Assembly: GCA_012845835.1 (NCBI GenBank)
Contig: JABAKD010000002.1
Location: forward strand, 27,950,710-28,014,709
Direction: 5' to 3'
Origin: Undaria pinnatifida
Taxonomy: Eukaryota > Sar > Phaeophyceae > Laminariales > Alariaceae
DNA length: 64,000 nucleotides
This document shows positions 55,905 to 64,000 of the stretch, piece after piece (position 1 is the first letter of the stretch; each line of letters opens with the position of its first letter). The notes under the pieces were generated by a model. That model ran no database searches. It worked only from the letters and a program-made list of their open reading frames with translations, and was not told the DNA's origin. Position numbers and translations under genes: made by a program.

Positions 55905-56490
55905 GCGTGCTACGATGACAGGAGTCTAGTGCTCACGTTCGAGTCATCTCACAGTGGGGGTTGCACTTTTTCTGGGCCATGTGTTTTTTCTGACCTTCTG
56001 ACCGGTTGAGCTCTTCTCCAGCGAGGAACTTACCGGTTGGTCCGGTAATCTTCCGGGTAGATTTGCTGTTGTAGGACGCTACCACAGTCTGTAGTAGTAG
56101 CGCGTACAAGTGTTGGTCGGACTGCGCGAGAGCGAATTCTTTCGACGTCCTGTCTTGTGGGTCGTAGATGAATGGGAGCTCACCTCATGTGTCAGGAGCT
56201 CAGAAACTCCCGCAGCATAGCCCTAGCTGTCGTAGGATGACTACTTGTGTTTCTAAAGAGGCATTTTGTTTTTTCTGAATGACGGGGCTCCTCAACCCAA
56301 AATTGTCGGAGTGAAAAAGTCATGATTGTTTTGAAAAATACCGTTTCTGTGTAAAGAATACATGGCATTGGGCAAAATGCGATTGTTCATCGGTAAAATT
56401 GATACCTGGTATTCCTTTTCGTCATAATCAGTTTTTGCCGTGGAGGCAGTGGAGGGGTACAGAGCTCCTCAAGTGCCGAGCCTCAGACAA
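55905..56490. mobile_element. Mosaic of TIR-element and foldback fragments
   Basis: Starts with a TIR-like 'gcgcgtgctacgatgacagg', passes through a piece of the 34-kb foldback arm (56110-56215), then TIR-element interior ('ctgaatgacggggctcctcaaccc'). Confidence 0.55.
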
Positions 56491-56797
56491 CTAAAGATAA
56501 ACCTCTGCCGTGGCTTGTGTCTTTGCTTCGTGTAGCCAATCCCATATATAATCGTCAACTTCATTCGCTATTTTTTTCCTCTCAAGTCCCAATACGGTTA
56601 ACAAAAGGTACCAGGTATAAAGAAAAGTGGTATGGGCCTCCAGCAAATGAATGGTGTAAAAAAAAAATGGGACAAAAAACTACTCTTGAAATAAAGGCGG
56701 TCAAGAAATGGCTTGAAACATATCGGACAAGAAGAAATGACTGATGCAAACACAGGCCGGGCAAAGAAATGACTGAAAACAAAGAACGAACAAGAAA

Positions 56798-56986
56798 TTA
56801 CTCGAAAATGGTTACATAAAATAACCCGAGAATGTCCACAAGGAAAAAAAACGTAAGGAGGTCAAACATGCGATCTGAATTGCCGCCATAGACCCCTGTG
56901 GTCACTATTGATAGCGGTAGCTGTCGTGAGCCAACAAACGCGCTAGTCGCAGCCAGTATCAGTACACAACTTAGGACACCACACAC
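56798..56986 (-). CDS. Signal-peptide-like open frame, 62 aa, TSAF motif
   Basis: MCGVLSCVLILAATSAFVGS looks like a signal peptide ending at TSA|F, similar to stramenopile plastid presequences. It is followed by about 40 residues with a second hydrophobic stretch. It may be a first exon whose partners I could not find. Confidence 0.28.
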   Translation of the reverse strand: MCGVLSCVLILAATSAFVGSRQLPLSIVTTGVYGGNSDRMFDLLTFFFLVDILGLFYVTIFE

Positions 56987-57659
56987 ATCTGGCAGCCTGC
57001 ATGGCTAAGAGGGCAAGGATTGAGCCATCAAGCTCGGCGCTAATGAACCCCTTCCCCCCCGCCCATCCCCTCCCTCAGAAGGAAAACCTGTTGCGTCGGC
57101 CGGTCACACGACGGGATCCCCGCTCCCCCCGCTCCTTAGAGGCAAAGCCTGCGTCGGTCGGTAACATTACGGGACCCCTCCCCTCCACCTCGCTCTCGTG
57201 ACGCCGCATAAGGTATGAACAACCCTGTCTACTCGCGTATTATGGCGTTCAAAAAATGGACGACGGGGAGGTGCCGAGAGGTAAAAACAGGGCGCCATCA
57301 CGCCAACCATTATTGTACACATACGACGCCAATGACTCCGCGAAAACTACTGCATGCCGCGAGCGTTCGACACTCCGCGCCACCTCTCTCCACCTGTGTG
57401 TGGTGGCGAGGAGGGTGTCATATTTTCTATCCAAACGTGCCTCACCTTCCATGTACGATTTGCTTCCCATATCACGTCTTTGCCTCCCATCCCATGTCTT
57501 TGCTTCCCATTCCATGTCTTGGGCGCGGAAAAAGAAACTTAATATCATACCCCACGCGCTTTCAACACAACGAACCCAATATACAGACATGAGCACGGTA
57601 TTCGACCCATCCACCACGAAAAAAAACAGCACACACATGAAATATGACACAACCCATAC

Positions 57660-58140
57660 TGCACCCCCTGCGTACTCGATTCCCACCCGCCAAAATCTTG
57701 GGGTACTAGAACAAAACAAAAACTCCGCCGCTGAGAACAAACCACTGAATAAGGAGACACGTTAGACGCAGCCCATTTTTGGTACTCAGTTCCTACCGGT
57801 CGAATATTGGGAAAAGAAAAAAAATCTTCCACCGACGAGAAAAAAAAAGTACCGAAATAGAACATCAGAAACATCACAGGTGCGTGGCTTTGGATGAAAG
57901 GGACAAAAAAACCCGGCGTACAGCACTCTCTCTCTCACTGCGTACTAATTTTTCTACCGCAAGTCTTATCCCGCCAAAGTTTGGGACGGGAAAAAAAAAA
58001 ATCCCCTGCCAAGAAAAAAGTACCTAAGGAGGCACACGGGACGTCCAAAGTTTTTGGTACAGAAACAAGAAAACGCTCCCGTTGCTCAGAAGAAAGTGCC
58101 CGAAGACACGCATCAGAAAACATCGGAACACATCAGAGGT
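57660..58140 (+). repeat. Degenerate ~100-bp tandem repeat, ~4 copies
   Basis: Units at about 57660-57765, 57780-57870, 57935-58040 and 58045-58130 share a 'cccgccaaa.tttggg' core, then an A-tract, 'cgctgagaa.aaagt.cc' and 'acacg'. Confidence 0.6.
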
Positions 58141-58754
58141 CCGTGGTTTCATGGGGAGGGGGGGCGCCGGGGCCATACCCCCCCGTAGAGCCGTCGTCCA
58201 TAGGCGGCTTCCCCCAGCCCTCGTAGCCCGGACCAGCTCCCTCGCCGTAGTTGTCTAAGCGCGGTGCTGAATTTGCCACCCCGCGTGCGTGCGCAGAAGG
58301 AGGGATGCGAAAAAAAAACATAGCGAGGAATTGTTGGAACGCAATAAAACAAAACATGAAAATACACGTGAAATCTTAAACACGCGCGAACGGTGAATCC
58401 TACTACGCAGCTTGCAAGCATGAGTATCGACCACTCAGTTGGCCGAACTCACATACCACGTACATACTGCAGTTTTAGGGAAGAGGACGGCAACATGCGA
58501 ATATCGCGTACTCCGCGGCAACAGATTCAGGGCGCGCGGGGGGGGGGGGGGGGTTCTTGCAGAACAAATCGTAACCGTATCAAGACAACAAAACCTGCCC
58601 ACTTTACATATAGTTTTACCCGAAAAGGACTTCGCAGCGTGTGCAGGAAAGGAATGAGGCAACGTTAAGGAAGTTTTGGGTGAGTCAACTCCGCCCGACC
58701 AATGTTCAACTACAGATACAATTAAAAAGAAAGAGGCGAAACGAAGTATGGGCG

Positions 58755-59375
58755 GGACCACAGGCCGGCGCAGGAGGCCCCATCCAATCCAATACTTACA
58801 TTAAATGATACCAGGTACACGGTAGTGAGACAGAATACAACAGTAAAATGGCGATCCAACCGTTATGCTCAAACTTGTCACAAATAATGGCACCATAGAA
58901 ACATATCGAAATGTCTCGGAATTTGCATTGCAAAAGAGGTCAGTTCTTTTTTTCGCTCATGAAAGCTCGGGAGTGGACCTGGTCACATTTCTTGAGACCA
59001 TCCCACCCACCCGGCGGTAGGATTATTAATAGCATCCTTATACTTCGTTACCCAGATCATTTACAGGTACTAACTCCGCGCAGAGTATGGGATACGCTAG
59101 TCCACTCAGCGCGGGGGGAAACACCAGACGAGACCTCCTGCCCAGCGCAGGAGGCCTCGTCCAATCCAATACTTGCATCAAAATAACGAATTATCTGGTC
59201 CAGTGAGCGACCGCTGTCCAGTTGTAAACAACAGCTCTGTCTGTTCGCGTGCGTGTTCTACCAGCCTGCCAGCACCGTCCCCTGCGGTATCCACTTGGTA
59301 TCCCCACAAGCGCAAACAACCAAACAATGCCAGCTGCTGCTGTCAAAAGAAAATGATGCACGGTAGTGAGACAGA
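58755..59375 (+). repeat. Local duplication of two short segments
   Basis: 'gcgcaggaggccccatccaatccaatact'-type sequence occurs near 58769 and 59145, and 'cacggtagtgagacagaa.acaaca' near 58816 and 59349. Confidence 0.75.
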
Positions 59376-60111
59376 ACACAACATAAATCTTATCCTCCGG
59401 CATACCAAGTATGTGGGTAAAAACGAAGCCTACGCTTACCACAAATCCACAAATCCATAAAAATCCACACATATCACTCTGCCAATGAACTTCTAGCACT
59501 ACTGCTGTTTTTAGCAAAAACATTAAATACAAGAGGGTGCTTTCCCCATCTGCCGGAGGTTAAAGAAACAAAACAAAAACAAAAAACAAGAGGGTGCTTA
59601 CAATACTTACGGGATGAGCGGTTACCTGGTATATGATACGTATCGTGTGTCAAATTAAGTCTGCCGACGGCTTCACACGGATAATTTGCCGTTGAAATCC
59701 GCAAACGCGCAATAGAATGATGGTTGCTCGCTTTCGAAAGGGGCGCTGACTACCAAGGGTGGGTTTTATAAATTTCAGCTTTCGTACCTCTCCATACGAG
59801 TCATACATTAATAGTACCGGAGCGCAGAATGATGATGGACCGAAGTCTCCATTGACAAAACCCAGAGGATTCATAAATCTCCAAAGGGCAGTCTTCTAAG
59901 AATAAAAAACGCGCCACCGGTGTATCGCGCAGCTTGCAAAGATGAGTATCGACCGTTGAACTGATCGAACTCATACCTACCAGCAGCTGACGTGTGCATG
60001 ATATTTAAAACGTTTCAAAATACAAAAAAATATATAATTATAGTTATACGTATATATTCCCGCTCATGTTGGTCGTTTGGGGGTTGCGTCGCCTTCGTTC
60101 GACCCAGGCTG

Positions 60112-60420
60112 CAGGCGCGCGATACGGTAGAGGTACATAACACCTTAACGCCTTAACAACTGGAAACCCGTTTGGGGGGGACGACTTACTTGAAATAAGT
60201 ATAGGGAGGGATTTGGGGGCTCTAAATGGCGATGCGGTAGAGGTACATAACACCTTAACGCCGTAACAACGGGAAACCCGTTCTTGGGGGACAACTTACT
60301 TCAAATTAGTACAGGGAGGGATTTTGGGGCTCTAAATGGGTATCATCTATAACATAACCCGTTTTTGGGGGACATCTCACTCGAAATTAGTAAAAGGAGG
60401 GATTTTCGGGCTCTAACCGG
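60112..60420 (+). mobile_element. TTAA-target miniature element, 3 copies in tandem with TIR-element ends
   Basis: Copies begin at about 60149, 60259 and 60355; the first two are each preceded by 'gatacggtagaggtacataa' or 'gatgcggtagaggtacataa', a worn end of the ~270-bp element. The period of the first two is 110 bp, so a composite of both elements was duplicated as a unit. Confidence 0.8.
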
Positions 60421-60870
60421 TTCACCATACCACAAGCAAAAATAAAAGTTCCTTCCACAACAAACGAAAGTGCAACTCGCCAAAAAAAAAAAAACACACA
60501 TTCCGACGATTTCGGAGATAAGGAGTCCGTTTCGTCAAGAAAATAGATAAGCCACATTAACAAGTGCTGCCTTAATCACGTAGCACTCTTCAATTCAACA
60601 CTAGCCGAGGAGGGCATCCGCTAGCAACCACAGTGGGTACCCCGATTCAAGTGCGCCCAGGATAAAAGAGCATTCGGGGCTTGAGCGCGGTAAAATCGGC
60701 ATGTCCCGCCTATGCTATAAGCTCTATATTTCCCACTACACATAAGAGCAATGTGTAGTTAAGAGCGCTTGTTTCGGCTTGTCCAGTGATACACATTATT
60801 AGACATTTCCAACCATTTTACCCCAGTGATGTCATCAGGGGGCATTTCGACCGGTATAGTATTTCCTATT

Positions 60871-60888
60871 GGTTAGGGTTAGGGTTAG
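60871..60888 (+). repeat. Interstitial telomere-type repeat
   Basis: GGTTAGGGTTAGGGTTAG, three units of TTAGGG on the plus strand. Confidence 0.85.
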
Positions 60889-61011
60889 CTAGCATGGTTG
60901 AAAAAGGACAAAAAAATCACAGGGCGTTCTTACATCGGGGTACCCACTGCTGAAATATTACTACTGTACAGCAGTTTGCGTGTAACGTTCAATGGCAAAC
61001 ACGGCGGTTTT

Positions 61012-61110
61012 ATGTCCGCCTGTAGAGCCCGTGAATATCAATGGCTAATTATGTCTTCTGCTAATATCATAAAAGCGATACCTCATTTGTTCTGCGAAAT
61101 TGAGAGAGTA
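61012..61110 (+). repeat. Dispersed repeat shared with SET-MYND intron 1
   Basis: 'gtagagcccgtgaatatcaatgg' and 'cctcatttgttctgcga..ttgaga' match 6434-6520. Confidence 0.7.
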
Positions 61111-61959
61111 TGCTGTTCATCGCGCCGAGAGAACAGGGAACAAAAAAACAGGTATGGTTACTTCGTTACGGGTAGTTACTCGTAGTAGCAAGAAACCAGC
61201 CGTACCAACAAAAAAATGTCTTTTAAGCTAAATGGGTTCCCTATCCCCGGCATGAAAAAAGTTCTCAACACAATGTGGAAACCCTTACATAAAACGGGGA
61301 TGGGCACGATTTATCCCCTCCCGAGGATGGTACTGACTAACCCCTGGTATATGGTGCCTTAATTTCGCGTTTATAGGAAACTTTAACTGCTGAAAATCAG
61401 CAACTACCTGAACGCGATTTCATACGTATACATTATCGAAAAAAAAACACGAAGGCCATCACCCAAGCGGCGTCTGCAGGAGCACCACCACATTGACCCA
61501 CCATCATATAGCTCCTCCCTGGACAGAGCCCCCCGCCGTTGCACCAGGAGGTACAGAAACGGAAGCTGCCGGAGCCGAAAAATCACACACGACACCGTAC
61601 AAGAGAGGTCCAACAGGTGGTTGCGGGGGTCAATGCCACAAGAGGGGGGGGATGGCACATGGACAACGGTGGAAGGACAGATGCCTCTTGTCAGTCTTTT
61701 ACCGGCGGGTAATGAGATCAAAGTCAGGCGAGGTACGGTATGGGTGGGGGTCTCACACGCGCATACTAGTCGCGGGCGTAGCAAGTCGGACAACGGTAAA
61801 ACGTTCTTCAGCAAACTTACACCCCTTGGAACACTCGATAACTAAGCAGAGAAAGAGGGTGCCATATGCACCACAGGAGAGACCCGGAAACGCACGAAGA
61901 TACTGCCAGAACAGCACGAGATCCACATAAACTGGGGCTCTACCTCACGGTAGGCCGAA

Positions 61960-62960
61960 CTTGACGGCTGTTTATTACCGGTACCTGGCAGTTCGGCAGT
62001 GAGGTGAGGCAAGCACTAAAAACTGAGTCAAGCTTTATAACCCCCCCCCCCCCCCGCAAACACATGTCGAGCCACAAACGCGCCAGGGGGGTGCAAAGAT
62101 TGCGGAACTCCGCAAAATTATCGCAAGGGGCTAACTGTATTAAATTGTAATACTTGTTCTTACTTTTCTCGTGTTTATGGTCTGGCTTGTTTTGTTGTGT
62201 TCTCGTACCCGGTACGCTAGCATTTCACTTGCCTTGCCTTGATTCATTGCGATTGGATGGTTTACTCTGTTTCACAGTCTGTGACCACATAATAATAAGT
62301 TGTACAAGTATCTCTCTAAGATGAAGAATCGGCACGGACTCTGGGTGTACTGATGATGATGTCGTTGAGTACATAGAAAGAACGGTTTGATGTGAAGACT
62401 AGTGAAGACAACACATACTTAGCCAACTAATAACTATTCGGCGACTTGCTACCAAGTCTGAGTAGAAATAAGTAACACGTTTACATTGAAGCCACGTTTA
62501 CATTGGCTCCTAATATTAATAGTGACTTATATTTAGACCCAGACAGGTATTACTTGGGAAAGCCTACCAACTGATCTTTTTTTAAAAATGAAACACAATG
62601 TGAGCCACGATTACACCAATCAAGTACATGCCAACACGCAATTTTTACCGCAAGCAACTACAGCAGTATCATAGCAGTAACTAGCGATAATACCATAATT
62701 ACTCGGCGACTTACTACTAGTACCTACCAGGTACAATACTATTGGAATAGTCAACCAACTCAAAGCCCCGATGGAACAGGAAAACAGAGAACAAACAAAA
62801 CACGGGAAAGGGAGAAACCGAAAAAGTGTCATAGACCCAACAACCAAAATAAACAGGGAAAAGAGAACAAGACGAAGAAAATAGGAAAACCACAAAAACG
62901 CGTCACAGACCGAATAAAAAAAGGGGAAAAAAAAGAGCAAAAACACACACAATGGGGGAC
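61960..62960. other. No supported gene
   Basis: A 16-nt C-tract at 62041-62056, AT-rich DNA, then an A-rich stretch (62750-62960) whose minus strand gives a hydrophobic but spurious frame. Confidence 0.45.
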
Positions 62961-62997
62961 ACTAAAAACAAAAGACGCGGGCGACGCCTGTCCTAAC

Positions 62998-63114
62998 CTG
63001 TAGCACCCAAATGATGGATGCGAACGCGGCGACGCCTCTCATGGCAGATCTGTTGCTGCAAGAGTACTGGTCGTAGTCTCCGTCATAATCCGTGTCGCAG
63101 CCCGCCAGTTGCCC
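62998..63114 (-). CDS. Well-bounded orphan exon of a membrane-like protein
   Basis: Minus strand: acceptor GCGTGTGTTCAG at 63115-63117 and donor CTACAG|GTTAGG at 62998/62997 enclose 39 in-frame codons, GQLAGCDTDYDGDYDQYSC then SNRSAMRGVAAFASIIWVLQ. The cysteine-containing acidic loop followed by a hydrophobic helix suggests an extracellular loop and the start of the next span in a multi-span protein. The rest of the gene should lie on the minus strand, upstream beyond 63.1 kb or off the window, and downstream below 63 kb. I did not find it. Confidence 0.45.
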
Positions 63115-63577
63115 CTGAACACACGCGAAGAGCCAGTGCAGTTTTAATTTCCGACAGAAACCAATGTTCGGGGTTACTCTATAGCGCCGGTATGTGCCAA
63201 CGGGAAAAACCGGGCAACATAGCGGCAACCGGCGATACTCCGGATTGGGAATATATGGTCTACAGGTTTTAGCATGGAAATGAAAAACTGGGCCAAGCGA
63301 TTTCACTGGCACTATAGCGGGCAACCGGCGCTACGCAACCGTCGCTGTAGACGGGCTACTGCCCTATTAGCAGTAACAGTTAGTAACAGTTGAAGCGACA
63401 GAAAACAAACTCGGAACAAAGCGTTCACATCAAGGAGCGGTAATGTTTTCGACGAGTTAAGTGTTTCGAGGCGAGGACAAGACTGGTTGGAGCATATGGG
63501 TAGGGCGGATCGTCCCAGGAAAAAAAAAAAAAAAACGAGATTGTGTTGGGGTGAGTAGTCGACGAACGCAGCGTGCG

Positions 63578-63682
63578 CAATCACCGCGCACGCATACACA
63601 CGGCAATAAATAATCGGGTACGCATACACACGGCAACGAACCATCGCGTACTCAATACACACGGCAACAAACTATCGCGCAA
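63578..63682 (+). repeat. ~31-bp tandem repeat, 3 copies
   Basis: Unit with 'cacacggcaa' and '.atcgcg' at 63597, 63628 and 63659. Confidence 0.85.
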
Positions 63683-64000
63683 GAACACAAACGATGAAGA
63701 AAACACTGCAACAAAACACGGCCACGATAAAAGGCTCCACGGAGCTTTTTCCGCACTTCCGTCCCTGCCCTGCGCCCGCACCAGTCATGTCTCGTCTTCG
63801 AATGCCTTACGGTCAGCGCCACGACAATAGCCCTTGTAGCGCTGCACCCCCGTATCGGGAACATTTTACTCGGAGTTAGAGTTAGATAGGTTTATCTGTA
63901 CAGTGCAGTAGCAAAAGGGGTCCAAACGCGCATCGAAAGAAAAGGAGGAGGCGCGATGGCCGACAAAAAACAAGCTCGCCCAACCCTCCGCTGCGCTCAC

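Noticed and set aside
57249-57765. 163- and 169-aa frames on opposite strands
   Set aside because: Both cross a repeated 'cttcccatcccatgtctttg'-like tract and the degenerate 100-bp repeats. Neither has recognisable domains.
62620-62952. 110-aa very hydrophobic minus-strand frame
   Set aside because: The minus strand is T-rich here (A-rich on plus), which gives Phe/Leu/Ser-rich frames. No splice edges, loops or family likeness.

Overview
The window is nuclear DNA of a photosynthetic stramenopile, most likely a brown alga or close relative. The evidence is intron-rich genes with small GC-rich exons, an ASAF-type plastid-targeting site of the kind used with secondary red plastids, TTAGGG-type interstitial telomere repeats, and a very high load of dispersed repeats. 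The species cannot be named from sequence alone. No long uninterrupted gene exists here. The three real genes had to be assembled from exons by matching protein families, intron phase and splice sites.

Layout. (1) 0-4.6 kb: repeats, a decayed non-LTR retroelement tail (minus strand) and tRNA-like SINE pieces. (2) 4.8-8.9 kb, plus strand: a four-exon SET-MYND (SMYD-type) protein lysine methyltransferase, 561 aa. (3) 8.9-11.4 kb: intergenic between convergent genes. (4) 11.4-18.45 kb, minus strand: a six-exon RAD51 paralogue of XRCC2 type, 347 aa, with Walker A and B motifs and a 4.1-kb first intron full of G-rich tandem repeats. (5) 18.5-40 kb: gene-poor DNA with a few exon-like pieces, three copies of one repeat (the third split by a 484-bp pentanucleotide satellite), CAT microsatellites, miniature transposons nested in other transposons, and foldbacks. 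(6) 40.1-52.2 kb, plus strand: an eight-exon gene for a secretory/plastid-targeted thioredoxin-like [2Fe-2S] ferredoxin fused to TPR repeats, 330 aa. Its introns hold a ~1-kb foldback, microsatellites and miniature transposons. (7) 52.3-64 kb: repeats, one well-bounded orphan exon (minus strand, 63 kb) and few other coding signals.

The genes share no pathway that I can see: chromatin or protein methylation, homologous-recombination repair, and plastid iron-sulfur/redox function. They are linked only by gene style: 12 of 15 inferred donors begin GTG rather than GTA, and several acceptors end AAG.

The signals most worth a second look are: a 9-bp quasi-palindrome, TACCWGGTA, occurring exactly 20 times (about 0.5 expected by chance) with unrelated flanks; an ~82-bp TTAA-targeting miniature element caught inserted twice inside a ~270-bp terminal-inverted-repeat element; the large foldback in intron 1 of the ferredoxin gene; and the frame conflict at that gene's last intron.
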